Shown piece by piece: positions 53,137-62,007 of a DNA stretch of 64,000 bases. This DNA comes from CAWDYA01 sp963806495 (GTDB lineage: Bacteria; Acidobacteriota; Polarisedimenticolia; JACPZX01; DASXTC01), in NCBI GenBank assembly GCA_963806495.1, contig CAWDYA010000002.1, forward strand, positions 186,001 to 250,000, written 5' to 3'. The position numbers and the translations under genes were made by a program. Below the pieces are notes generated by a model. The model ran no database searches, had not been told where the DNA came from, and was given only the letters and a program-made list of their open reading frames with translations. Position 1 is the first letter of the stretch. Every line of letters starts with the position of its first letter.

Positions 53137-53817
53137 ATGGGAGAGTTTGGCCTCATTGAAATGTGGCACCAGATGGGGATTCCGGCGAAGACGGTGGCCG
53201 TCTTCCTGTTCATCATGTCCATCTGGTCGATCTCGGTCATGTTCGAGAAGCTGCTGGCGTACCGCGCAGCGGTGAAACAGTCGGCGGCGTTCGTTCCTCT
53301 GGCCATGAAGGCGATGCGCGCCAACGATCTGCAGGGTGCCATCGACGCCTCCAAGAAGTACCCGAAGGCCCACCTGGCGAAGGTCGTCTCGGCCGGGCTG
53401 CAGGAGTTCCTCAACGAGAAGGACGGCGGCGCCACGACCGACGTGGTCGAGGCGGTGAAACGCGCGCTGGACCGCGCTACGATCCTGACCAGCGCCGAGC
53501 TGAAGGCGAAGCTCAACGGCCTGGGCACCATCGGATCCACCGCACCGTTCATCGGCCTGTTCGGCACCGTGCTGGGCGTCATCACGGCGTTCCAGGGCAT
53601 GGCAAAATCGGGCTCGGGCGGTCTGGGATCGGTTTCCGCCGGTATCGCCGAGGCGCTCATCGAGACGGCATTCGGCCTGTTCGTCGCCATCCCGGCCGTC
53701 ATGATGTACAACTACTTCCAGGGGAGAGTCGAGCGGTTCGAGGTCGAGATGGCCAACTCCTCGTCCGAGATGATCGACTTCTTCATCAAGAAGCGCCAGG
53801 ACGGCACGAACCGGTAG
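53137..53817 (+). CDS. exbB: ExbB/TolQ proton channel
   Basis: 226 aa with three membrane segments (TVAVFLFIMSIWSISVMFEK; LNGLGTIGSTAPFIGLFGTV; AFGLFVAIPAVMMYNYF). The MotA/TolQ/ExbB signature is STAPFIGLFGTVLGVITAF. Forms the pentameric stator that powers TonB. 20 nt after tonB. Confidence 0.95.
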   Translation: MGEFGLIEMWHQMGIPAKTVAVFLFIMSIWSISVMFEKLLAYRAAVKQSAAFVPLAMKAMRANDLQGAIDASKKYPKAHLAKVVSAGLQEFLNEKDGGATTDVVEAVKRALDRATILTSAELKAKLNGLGTIGSTAPFIGLFGTVLGVITAFQGMAKSGSGGLGSVSAGIAEALIETAFGLFVAIPAVMMYNYFQGRVERFEVEMANSSSEMIDFFIKKRQDGTNR

Positions 53818-53835
53818 CAGGGGGGAGCCAAGACC

Positions 53836-54273
53836 ATGGGAATGTCAGTCGGTGGCAAGGGGAAGGTCAAATCGGAGATCAACGTCACGCCGCTCGTCGA
53901 CGTGGTGCTGGTGCTCCTGATCATCTTCATGGTGGTCACCCCCATGCTCCAGAAGGGGCGTCCCGTACAGCTCCCCAGCACCGCGAACCCGTCGGCGCTC
54001 CCCGAGGACGACTCCGAGATGCTGATCTCGGTGGCGTACAGCGGGCCGGGAAACCCGGTGTCGGTCTGGCTCGAGAGCAAGCCGATGTCGCTGCCCGACC
54101 TGGAGGCGTTCCTGGCGGAGACCTATCAGCGCAACCCGAACAAACGCGTTGTCCTCAAGGGTGACAAGCGGCTCACCTACGGCGACGTCAAGGACGTCAT
54201 GATGGTGGTCAACAAGGCCGGCTTCTCCGGCGTCGGGATCGTGGCCGAGAAAAAGGGGCTTCCGGGCGGCTAG
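53836..54273 (+). CDS. exbD: ExbD/TolR biopolymer transport protein (copy 1)
   Basis: 145 aa. A cytoplasmic N-terminus (GMSVGGKGKVKSEINVTPLV) leads into the membrane helix VDVVLVLLIIFMVVTPMLQ with the proton-conducting Asp, then a periplasmic domain (NKRVVLKGDKRLTYGDVKDV). GGGGGGAG ribosome site. Tandem paralogue at 54307. Confidence 0.94.
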   Translation: MGMSVGGKGKVKSEINVTPLVDVVLVLLIIFMVVTPMLQKGRPVQLPSTANPSALPEDDSEMLISVAYSGPGNPVSVWLESKPMSLPDLEAFLAETYQRNPNKRVVLKGDKRLTYGDVKDVMMVVNKAGFSGVGIVAEKKGLPGG

Positions 54274-54306
54274 AGCCCGGAGAAGCCCGGCAGGAGGGAA
54301 CACGCC

Positions 54307-54795
54307 GTGGGCATGTCAGTCGGCGGAAAAGGAAAGATCAACTCCGAGATCAACGTCACCCCTCTGGTCGACGTGGTCCTGGTGCTGCTCATCATCTTCA
54401 TGGTCGTGACGCCGCTCCTGCAGCGCGGATACGACCTGGAGGTGCCGCAGTCGATCGAGCAGACGATCCCGGACGATATCCTGCACAAACAGATCGTCGT
54501 CATCTACAGCAAATCCGGTGACTACTACATCAACAAGGAGAAGACGACGTCCGACCAGATCGAGGCCACGCTGAGCGGCATCCTGGCGGGCCAGAGCAAG
54601 AAGCTGGTCTTCGTCGCCGCGGCCCGTAATCTCAACTACGGCGACGTGGTCAACCTGATGGACCGGATCCGGTCGGCCGGTGCCGAGGGAATCGGCCTGG
54701 TGACCGACGACAAGATCGCGGATGCCCCCCTTGGCGGAGGGGACGCCGCCTCATTCGGGGAAGCGGCCCCTGCCGCGCAGCCCAGCGGCCAATAA
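54307..54795 (+). CDS. exbD: ExbD/TolR biopolymer transport protein (copy 2)
   Basis: 162 aa from GTG 54307 (ATG 54313 possible; GGAGGG upstream). The first 40 residues are nearly identical to copy 1 (INVTPLVDVVLVLLIIFMVV) but the periplasmic part differs and ends in an Ala/Pro-rich tail. Tandem ExbD paralogues are common in TonB systems of this type and may form a heterodimer. Confidence 0.93.
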   Translation: MGMSVGGKGKINSEINVTPLVDVVLVLLIIFMVVTPLLQRGYDLEVPQSIEQTIPDDILHKQIVVIYSKSGDYYINKEKTTSDQIEATLSGILAGQSKKLVFVAAARNLNYGDVVNLMDRIRSAGAEGIGLVTDDKIADAPLGGGDAASFGEAAPAAQPSGQ

Positions 54796-55446
54796 TCAGG
54801 CCGTCGGCACACTCTTCCCTTGCGTCGCCAGGCGCAGGAGTGCTAGATTCTCCACACCATGGCTGTCGACGGGATAACCTCCGTCGATGCCGGGCTTTGT
54901 GAGCACCCCGCCGAGCATCCATCTCCATGCAGGCATCCGCTACGGTGTCGGGGCGGTCATCAGGGCCCCGGCCGGTGCCATGGCGCAGCACCGTACAGCC
55001 GGGGGCGCGGCCTTCGGCCCGGGGGTTCTGACGGGCCGTGGGGCTGTTGGGGTCGCCGGCGGACGCCTGAGCGTACGATACGAATCGAGCTGACCCTTAT
55101 GGGACTCTTTACGGCATGCTTCAGCCTTCCACGCCCGGACCCACCCGGTCCGGGCCCCACGGCCGATCGCGCCGTTTTCGAGAGCATCATCACACCCGAC
55201 AGGGCAAGCCCGCCAGGAGCTCCGCCGAGGTTCTGACCCTCCAGTCCTGAAGCCTGTCCCCGCCGTGCCGGTCCGATTCAGGGGCCGACGCGTCAACCGT
55301 CAGCCGGCACGAGGCCGAACGGGGGAGCAGGGGATGGACATCGCGCGATCGATCCTTCGACCCGTATCCGAACTCCCGCCCCTCCGCCACGCCCGCCGCC
55401 GCCCGAATTCATCCCCGTCGCCCCCAGGGGGCGCCCCGAGGTAGAC
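54796..55446. other. 650-bp non-coding region with its own promoter, upstream of rny
   Basis: No frame here looks like a protein. A promoter lies at 54820-54849. The next bases (54860-54890) form a strong hairpin with 7-bp arms TCGACGG/CCGTCGA. GC-rich inverted repeats occur further on (CGGGGC...GCCCCG near 54949-54970; GGCCTTCGGCC near 55009-55019). A structured RNA or a long rny leader is possible; I do not recognise a family. Confidence 0.5.
54820..54849 (+). promoter_or_regulatory. Sigma-70 promoter in the exbD-rny gap
   Basis: TTGCGT (54820-54825), 18-bp spacer, TAGATT (54844-54849); start near 54856. An ATG at 54859 follows but its frame has no protein-like character. Confidence 0.55.
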
Positions 55447-57018
55447 ATGGCCAGCTCCACCATCATCGTGCTCGTCCTGGCCGCCATCGCGTTTTCCGCA
55501 GCGCTGCTCGCTCTGGGCTGGTACGTCAACAGCCGTCTGGGCCGGATCAGCCTGACCGCCGCCCGGCAGGAGGCGGCCCGCCTCGTCGAGGAGGCGGCGC
55601 TGAAGGCGGAGAGCGAGCGGAAGGCCGCGCTGCTCGCAGCCAAGGACGAGTGGTACCGGACCAAGAAGCAGCTCGAACGTGAGGCACGCGACCGCCAGAA
55701 GAGCGTCCAGAACCTCCAGAAGGAGGTCGAGGACGCACAGGCCGCCCTGCAGGAGCAACTGGCGAGGGCGAAGCGTCAGGAGAAGGAACTGGGCGAGCGG
55801 GAGAAGCGCCTGGGAGATGTCGAGCGGGCCAACCGTGCGAAGTCGCACGAACTCGAGCGTCTGTCGCTCGAAGTGAACGAGACGCTGGAAAAGGTCTCCG
55901 GTCTGACCGTCGAGGAGGCCAAGAAGGTGCTTCTGTCGAACCTCAAGAACGAGACGCGGTTCGAGGCGGCGAAGATGATCAAGGAGATCAAGGACGAGGC
56001 CCAGCGCACCGCCGAGATGGACGCGCAGAAGATCATCAGCCTCGCGATCGAGAGACAGGCCGCCGACTACTCCAACGAGAAAACGGTGACCGCCGTCCCG
56101 CTGCCCAGCGAGAAGCTCAAGGGGCGGATCATCGGCCACGAGGGCAAGAACATCAAGGCCTTCGAGAAGTTCGTCGGCGTCCAGCTCATCGTCGACGACT
56201 CGCCCGACTCGGTGGTCCTCTCGGGCTTCAATCCGATCAAGCGGGAGATCGCCCGGATGTGCCTCGAGAAGATGATGCGCGAGGGGAACATCTCCCCGCG
56301 CCGCATCGAGGAGATCTCCAACGAGATGAAGCGCAAGATGGTGCGCAACATCCAGAAGATCGGCGAGGAAGCGCTGCGCGAGATGAAGATCGAAGGAGTC
56401 CATCCGGAGATCGTCCGGCTGCTGGGACGGCTGCGCTACCGCACTTCCTACGGGCAGAACGTGCTGGAGCACTCCAAGGAAGTGGGGCGGCTCACCGAGC
56501 TCATGGCCATCGAGCTGCGCCTCGATGCCCGTATCGCACGGCGCGCCGGGCTGCTGCATGACATCGGCAAGGCGATCGACTACGAGCGCGAGGGGACCCA
56601 TCCGGAGATCGGCTTCGAGGTCGCCAAGAAGTACAACGAGCCGCTGATCGTGCAGAACGCCATCGCGTCCCACCACGAGGACGTGGAGGTCATCAGCCCG
56701 ATCTCGGTGCTGGTCTCCGCTGCCGATGCGATCTCCGGCGCGCGGCCCGGCGCCCGGCGGCGCACGACGGTCGACTACATCAAGCGGATCGAGCAGCTCG
56801 AGAGTCTCGCCGACTCGATGGAAGGCGTGGAGCAGTCGTTCGCGATCCAGGCGGGACGCGAGATCCGCGTGATTGCACGACACGACCGGCTCGACGACGC
56901 GCAGTCGGCCCTGCTGGCCTCGACGCTGGCCGCCAAGATCCAGCAGGAGATGGACTATCCGGGCAAGATAAAGGTCACCGTGATCCGCGAGATGCGGGCC
57001 GTCAACTACGCCCGCTGA
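55447..57018 (+). CDS. rny: Ribonuclease Y
   Basis: 523 aa, normal length. N-terminal membrane anchor (STIIVLVLAAIAFSAALLAL), long coiled coil (~30-190), KH domain (LKGRIIGHEGKNIKAFEKFV) and HD domain with GLLHDIGKAIDYEREGTHPE. The endoribonuclease initiates mRNA decay at the membrane. GAGGT lies 4 nt before the ATG. Confidence 0.98.
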   Translation: MASSTIIVLVLAAIAFSAALLALGWYVNSRLGRISLTAARQEAARLVEEAALKAESERKAALLAAKDEWYRTKKQLEREARDRQKSVQNLQKEVEDAQAALQEQLARAKRQEKELGEREKRLGDVERANRAKSHELERLSLEVNETLEKVSGLTVEEAKKVLLSNLKNETRFEAAKMIKEIKDEAQRTAEMDAQKIISLAIERQAADYSNEKTVTAVPLPSEKLKGRIIGHEGKNIKAFEKFVGVQLIVDDSPDSVVLSGFNPIKREIARMCLEKMMREGNISPRRIEEISNEMKRKMVRNIQKIGEEALREMKIEGVHPEIVRLLGRLRYRTSYGQNVLEHSKEVGRLTELMAIELRLDARIARRAGLLHDIGKAIDYEREGTHPEIGFEVAKKYNEPLIVQNAIASHHEDVEVISPISVLVSAADAISGARPGARRRTTVDYIKRIEQLESLADSMEGVEQSFAIQAGREIRVIARHDRLDDAQSALLASTLAAKIQQEMDYPGKIKVTVIREMRAVNYAR

Positions 57019-57034
57019 GCAGGAGGTCCTCGGG

Positions 57035-57880
57035 ATGGCGATCGAGGCCGACCTTCACGCGCATACCTGGTTCTCCGACGGCGTGTACTCGCCCGGCGAT
57101 CTGATACGGCGTGCGGCCGAGGCCGGCCTCAAGGCGATCGCGGTGACGGACCACGACACCCTCGACGGTCTGGACGAGGCGATCTCGGCGGCGCCGCCCG
57201 GGATGGAGGTGATCCCGGGCGTCGAGCTTTCCTCGAGCTATCGCGGGCGCGAGATCCACCTCCTGGCGTACTACATCGATGCGCACAACCAGGAGATGCT
57301 CGAGTTTCTCGCCCCCATTCAGAAGGACCGTCGGGAGCGCGCCGCTCGGATCGTCAGAAGGCTCAACGACGCGGGCGTCCCGGTGACCCTCGACGAGGTG
57401 TACGAAATCGCGGGGGCCGGCGGCGAAGGGACCAATTCCTCGGTGGGCCGCCCGCACATAGCCGACGCGATCGTCAGGCACGGGGCGGCCGTCGACGTCG
57501 ACGACGCCTTCGTGAAGTACCTCCGGCGGGGCCGGCCCGGGTTCGTGGACAAGGCCCACATCCCGGTGGCCGACGCCGTGCGGCTGAGCCACGGGGCAGG
57601 AGGCGTTCTCGTGGTGGCTCATCCGGGGTTGAACCTCTCGGAGACGGACACGCAGGCGCTGGCGCGCGAGGCGCTCGACGGCATCGAGGTGTTCCACCCG
57701 AAGCACACGCCCGAGCAGGTGCGCCGTCTGGAGAAGATGACCGAGAGGCTGGGCCTGTTCGCCTCGGGCGGCTCCGACTTCCACGGCCCGGGACGCAGCC
57801 GCCAGGCGCTCGCCTCGGCCGGCGTCGCCCTGTCCACGGTCGAACGCATCCGGCAGGAGGCCGGCCGTCTTGGCGGATGA
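57035..57880 (+). CDS. PHP-domain phosphoesterase (RNase AM / nucleoside phosphatase-like)
   Basis: 281 aa. PHP metal motifs DLHAHTWFSDG, AVTDHDTLDG, PGVELSS, VVAHPGLN and SGGSDFHGPG are all present. Relatives act on 5'-phosphorylated short RNAs or on 3',5'-bisphosphonucleotides. Placement right after rny fits an RNA-turnover role, by inference. It overlaps pabB by 11 nt. Confidence 0.92.
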   Translation: MAIEADLHAHTWFSDGVYSPGDLIRRAAEAGLKAIAVTDHDTLDGLDEAISAAPPGMEVIPGVELSSSYRGREIHLLAYYIDAHNQEMLEFLAPIQKDRRERAARIVRRLNDAGVPVTLDEVYEIAGAGGEGTNSSVGRPHIADAIVRHGAAVDVDDAFVKYLRRGRPGFVDKAHIPVADAVRLSHGAGGVLVVAHPGLNLSETDTQALAREALDGIEVFHPKHTPEQVRRLEKMTERLGLFASGGSDFHGPGRSRQALASAGVALSTVERIRQEAGRLGG

Positions 57881-59270
57881 GTACGGTGCCGCCGTGCCGC
57901 CGCTCTTCTCGCCGCTCCCCGGCTGGCGCGATCCCGTTGACGTCCTGCGGGTTTTCGCCGAAGATCCTCTTCCCGTCCTGCTGCTGAGCGCGGTGGAGGG
58001 CGGCGTCCGGCCCGACAACGCCCGCTGGTCGCTGCTGTGCGCATCCCCTTTCGATGTCCTCCATTTCGACGCTTCGTCCGACGAGGACCCGTTCGCGGTT
58101 GTGACGGCGGCGGTGGAGCGTCACAGGCTCGAGCCGATCCCGCAGAGCCCTTTCGCCGGCGGTGCCGTCGGCTTCTTCGGCTACGACACCGCCGCGCCGC
58201 GATCCCCAGAGCCCGGCGGCGGTCCGCGGTTGCCGGACTGGCAGTTCGGCCTGTACTCGTGGGGGATTGTCTGGGACCACGAGAAGCGGTCCTGGGGGAT
58301 CGTGGCCACCGGGCTGCCGGAGACCGGCCCGGCACGTATCCTGAAGGCAGGGGAGGACCTTGCGCGCGCATCGGCGCGGGCCGTGCGCGCGGTCCCCTCA
58401 TCGGCGCCGGAGATCCCGCCCGACGCCGGCTCGGCTCCCCTCATCTCGACGAATGTCCCCGGACCGCGCTACATCGAAATGGTCGGGCAGGCGAGGGAGC
58501 TGATAGCGGAGGGTGAGTGCTACCAGGTGAATCTCTCCCAACGTCTCGAGCTTCCCGCGCCGGGCGACCCGCTCTCGCTGCTGGCGGCCATGTCGCGTCA
58601 CAGCGCCGCCCCCTTCTCGGCCTATATCGACGGGGGCGGATGGCAGGTGGTCTCCGCCTCACCGGAGCGGTTCGTCTCCTTGCGGGGTCGTCGTGCCGAG
58701 AGCCGCCCGATCAAGGGGACCGCGCCGCGCGGGACGAGCGAGGACGAGGATCGGGCCCTGCTCGAAGGGTTGGTGCACTCGCCGAAGAACCGTGCGGAGA
58801 ACGTCATGATCCTGGATCTGATCCGGAACGATCTCGGGAGAGTCTGCGAGCCGGGCAGCGTCGCGCCCGTGGCCGTGTGCCGGCCGGAGACCTACGCCTC
58901 CGTTCATCACCTCGTGTCCATTGCCACCGGGATTCTCGCGGCGGGGAGGGATCGGGCCGATCTGCTGAGGGCGATGTTCCCCGGAGGCTCGATGACCGGA
59001 GCCCCGAAGCGGAGGGCGATCGAGGCGATCGCCGGGCTCGAGCCGGACGGCCGCGGGTTGTATGCCGGCACGATCGGCTACCTCTCGTTCTGCGGGTCGA
59101 TGGACACCAGCATCGTCATCCGCACCGCCATCGTGAGCGGCGGGCGGACCTGGCTGCAGGTCGGGGGCGGCGTGGTCTGGGACTCCGACCCGGAAGAGGA
59201 ATACCGGGAAAGCCTGCACAAGGCGGAATCGGTGAGAAGGGCCCTGGCCGTCTGTCTGCAGGGCCGCTGA
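57870..59270 (+). CDS. pabB: Chorismate-utilising aminodeoxychorismate synthase component I
   Basis: 466 aa, starting with TTG 57870 within the PHP gene. Chorismate-binding domain: EGECYQVNLSQRLELP, VVSASPERFVSLRGR, the PabB-type lysine motif RPIKGTAPRG, HSPKNRAENVMILDLIRNDL and MFPGGSMTGAPKRRAIEAI. PIKGT distinguishes PabB from most TrpE enzymes. It makes the p-aminobenzoate precursor for folate. No glutamine amidotransferase is adjacent. It ends 5 nt from the convergent gene at 59276. Confidence 0.92.
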   Translation: MADEYGAAVPPLFSPLPGWRDPVDVLRVFAEDPLPVLLLSAVEGGVRPDNARWSLLCASPFDVLHFDASSDEDPFAVVTAAVERHRLEPIPQSPFAGGAVGFFGYDTAAPRSPEPGGGPRLPDWQFGLYSWGIVWDHEKRSWGIVATGLPETGPARILKAGEDLARASARAVRAVPSSAPEIPPDAGSAPLISTNVPGPRYIEMVGQARELIAEGECYQVNLSQRLELPAPGDPLSLLAAMSRHSAAPFSAYIDGGGWQVVSASPERFVSLRGRRAESRPIKGTAPRGTSEDEDRALLEGLVHSPKNRAENVMILDLIRNDLGRVCEPGSVAPVAVCRPETYASVHHLVSIATGILAAGRDRADLLRAMFPGGSMTGAPKRRAIEAIAGLEPDGRGLYAGTIGYLSFCGSMDTSIVIRTAIVSGGRTWLQVGGGVVWDSDPEEEYRESLHKAESVRRALAVCLQGR

Positions 59271-59275
59271 TCCCG

Positions 59276-60181
59276 CTAGGGCTTCGCGGCGCTGCGGAGC
59301 CCCTCGGAGCCCTCGCCCGGGTAGGCGAACAGCGCGTCGTCGATCGGCTGGTTGAACGTGATCTCGAGGATCTCGGTCACCGAGATCATCCGGTTGGAGC
59401 GCCAGTTCTCCACACGGTAGGGAATCAGGATCCCGTCCACGGGACGGTAGCGGTCGAACTTGGTCATGCGGTCGGCCGCGCCCCAGGGATTCTCGTACTC
59501 TCCGGAGACCTCCAGCAGGTTCGTCGTCACGTCGAACATCAGCTCCTTGGTGTAGCCGTCCTTGCGGACTTTCACGACGTGAGCCAGCTTGCCCGGAATC
59601 TCCTGGGAGATGTTGAAGTAGGTGAGGTCCGCGTCCAGATAGTTCACCGGCATGTCGAGGTCCTTCATGCCGTCGAGGATGCTGGCGGTCACGACCGAGC
59701 CGCGCAGGTGCGCGCCGGAGCCGGCGTCGAACCACGCCCGCCCGCCGTCGAACACCTCGACGTGATGCCGGTCGGGATAGTCGACCTCCTTGCGCAGCTT
59801 GTCGGGTCGCTTGAACCAGAGGGTGATCGTGCCCTCTTTCGGCTCCGGGTAGTCGTAGTTGGTCACCTTGCGCTTGATGTAGATGGTCTTGCGGCCCAGG
59901 ATGGCCTGTTCACCGCCCAGCGCCTTGATCCCGGCCTTGAGGATCTCGAGGGCCTTGGCGTCCTGCTGCGGGGGCGTGTTCGGGTCGTCGTGCCAGGGCG
60001 CCTCGCGCGGATCGAAAGTCGACGGGGGGGTTCTGGGAGCGGTCTTGCCTGCTCCCTGGTCCTCCTCCTGGGCGAGGGCACGGGGTGGAACGGCGGTCGC
60101 CACGACGAACGCGAGGCAGCACAGAATCGTGAAAGCGGTCGTTCTGGCCATAAGTCGCGGGGCCCCCTGGATCAACCTCAT
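59276..60181 (-). CDS. Exported lipoprotein-sorting-like (LolA/LolB-fold) protein
   Basis: 301 aa from ATG 60181 (ATG 60151 alternative). Signal peptide (FTILCCLAFVVATAVPPRAL, then AQEE). Residues ~75-290 form a beta-rich fold like outer-membrane lipoprotein-sorting proteins and DUF4292 relatives: ALEILKAGIKALGGEQAILG, GTITLWFKRPDKLRKEVDYP, FDGGRAWFDAGSG and YRPVDGILIPYRVENW. Probably periplasmic; substrate unknown. The -10 box TATGCT is 9 nt upstream of ATG 60181. Confidence 0.82.
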   Translation of the reverse strand: MRLIQGAPRLMARTTAFTILCCLAFVVATAVPPRALAQEEDQGAGKTAPRTPPSTFDPREAPWHDDPNTPPQQDAKALEILKAGIKALGGEQAILGRKTIYIKRKVTNYDYPEPKEGTITLWFKRPDKLRKEVDYPDRHHVEVFDGGRAWFDAGSGAHLRGSVVTASILDGMKDLDMPVNYLDADLTYFNISQEIPGKLAHVVKVRKDGYTKELMFDVTTNLLEVSGEYENPWGAADRMTKFDRYRPVDGILIPYRVENWRSNRMISVTEILEITFNQPIDDALFAYPGEGSEGLRSAAKP

Positions 60182-60190
60182 GGATGGGAT

Positions 60191-60219
60191 AGCATAGCGC
60201 CAGATCCGGGCCCGTTCAA
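60191..60219 (-). promoter_or_regulatory. Sigma-70 promoter of the LolA-like gene (leaderless)
   Basis: Minus strand TTGAAC (60214-60219), 17-bp spacer, TATGCT (60191-60196); ATG 60181 is 9 nt further on. On the plus strand the divergent gene has an extended -10, TGTTATAAT, at 60282-60290. Confidence 0.72.
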
Positions 60220-60344
60220 GGTGGGAGGGGCCGTTCGGCCACCGACCACATCGGCTCAATCGAGGCGCAAGCGGGGCTGTCTGTTATAATCCCGCCGCTA
60301 TCGCCACCTCCTCGGACACGATTCTCGACGATTCAGGGGATTGC

Positions 60345-61034
60345 TTGAGCCAGGCAGGCCTCGCCCTCGTGCTGACGACCGTGATCACCGCTGTCATCCA
60401 TACCCTGATCCCGGACCACTGGCTGCCGTTCGTGCTGGTGGCGCGGGCGGAGCGCTGGTCGGTGCGCCGGACGCTGACGCTGGTGAGCGCCTCCGCCATG
60501 CTGCACGTGACGGTCTCCATCCTCCTGGCGGTGGTGGTCGTTCTTGCCGGCAGGGGGGCCGAACTGGCGGTCACGGGTCTCGCGGACCGGCTCGAGGCGG
60601 TGACCGCCTGGGTCCTGATCCTCTTCGGGACCGTCTACGGCGGCTGGTTTCTCATGCGCGGAGGGCACGTGCACTCGTTCGGCATCCATCCGCATCACAA
60701 CCCCAGTGATCCCGACCCGGCCGGTCCGCTCGGCGTCCGGCTGAAGGACCTGTCGGGCTACACTCTCACGTTTGCAGTCGGGTTCAATCCGTGCATCCTG
60801 CTGATCCCGTGTTTCTATGGCGCGGCGCAGATGAGCGGTCTGACCCTGATGGCGGTGGCCGTGGCCTTCGCGGTGAGCACGGTCACCTCGATGGCGGTGA
60901 TGGCTCTTCTCGGTCTGCACGGGACGTCGCGGCTCACCAGCCCGTTCCTGACGCGCTATGGTGAAGCCCTGAGCGGGGGCCTGATCGCGTTGATCGGCGT
61001 TGCGGTGCTGCTGTCCGATTTCGAGGTGATGTGA
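60345..61034 (+). CDS. NicO/UreH-like membrane transporter
   Basis: 229 aa from TTG 60345 (GGGGA upstream). Six membrane segments with an N-terminal HTLIPDHWLPFVLVARAERW, resembling the HxxxxDH motif of NicO/HupE-type nickel-cobalt permeases and UreH-like proteins. A His-rich loop (RGGHVHSFGIHPHHN) could bind metal. TVGFNPCILLIPC-type segment (residues ~144-156) carries a conserved NPC. Metal-ion transport is likely; the metal is unknown. Confidence 0.72.
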   Translation: MSQAGLALVLTTVITAVIHTLIPDHWLPFVLVARAERWSVRRTLTLVSASAMLHVTVSILLAVVVVLAGRGAELAVTGLADRLEAVTAWVLILFGTVYGGWFLMRGGHVHSFGIHPHHNPSDPDPAGPLGVRLKDLSGYTLTFAVGFNPCILLIPCFYGAAQMSGLTLMAVAVAFAVSTVTSMAVMALLGLHGTSRLTSPFLTRYGEALSGGLIALIGVAVLLSDFEVM

Positions 61035-61036
61035 TC

Positions 61037-61986
61037 ATGAGGGGCCCGTTACCTGCGCTGGCCATGCTTCTTGGCTCCGCCATTCTCCTGGCTCCCATCT
61101 CAGGCTGTGACGTTCCGCACGAGTACGAAAAGGCCGAGACCTATGCGCCCCTGCCGCCCGGGGACCCGATGGCCGACCCGGCCACGGGCCTTCCTCTGCA
61201 GGTGGTGGTGCGGTTCGCGGGCGGCGCCGTCCATCTGGGCTCGGTACGGGTCGACGATGAGCTCTATCATGCCTCGATCGACCATTGCGCCCTGCACACC
61301 GTCCCCCGGATGAGCCTCGAGCCGGGCGACGCGGATGCGGTCGGGAGGCTGGACATCACGCTGACCGGTCGGCCCGGGGTGCTGATCGGATTCGGCGGGG
61401 AGCACAACCGGCTCGATCTCGGACTCTCGCCTCGCGTGCCCCAGATTCTTGATCTGAGCCTGGGTGAAGGGGAATCGGTGATCGATCTGACCGGTCTGCT
61501 GGTGCGCGGCATGGCCGTCAGCGGGGGGGCGGGGGACGTGCGGGTGATCTTCGACGAGCCGAACCGGGCCGTGGCCGACGATCTTTCCGTCATGGGCATG
61601 GTGGGAGACATCTTCCTGGGCCGGCTGGGCAACGCGAACGCCTCGCGCGTCACGGTGCAGGGGGGGATCGGCAACCTGGAGCTGGATCTCTCGGGGACTG
61701 GCGCCGCGACGCGGTGCTGGACGTGGACGGCGCCGTGGGGAACATACTGATGACCGTTCCGCTCGGCCGCGCCATCCGCGTGAGAGTCGGCCGGCCCTGG
61801 AGCGAGAAGCTGGAGCTGCCGGGTTTCCGGCGCGAAGGGGACGAGTTCTATTCCCCGGAGTACGATGCCGGGGGGCCGAGGGTCGACGTCTCCGTGGAGG
61901 CCGGCATCGGCCGTCTCACGATCGAGGAAGTGGACGAGAACGGAGAGCTGAAGGCGACGGCTCACGGAGCGCCCACGCTGCCGTGA
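61037..61986 (+). CDS. Toast_rack/LiaF-like lipoprotein (one frameshift)
   Basis: Restoring one missing G in the G-run near 61697 joins two frames into a 316-aa protein. Lipobox in SAILLAPISGCDVP. The rest is a repetitive beta-solenoid of alternating small residues (SVRVDDELYH; LDLSLGEGESVIDLTGLLVR; QGGIGNLELDLSGD; VDGAVGNILMTVPLGRAIRV) as in LiaF-type C-terminal or toast_rack domains. ATG 61037 has GAGGTGA 7 nt upstream and starts 2 nt after the transporter stop, so the two are co-transcribed. Confidence 0.75.
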
Positions 61987-62007
61987 CCCGCCGGATGGAG
62001 GTAGGGC

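Noticed and set aside
54859..55236. ORF starting 9 nt after a -10 box in the exbD-rny gap
   Set aside because: It fits the leaderless spacing, but the translation is Cys/Arg/Gly/Pro-rich with no protein-like pattern in this or neighbouring frames.
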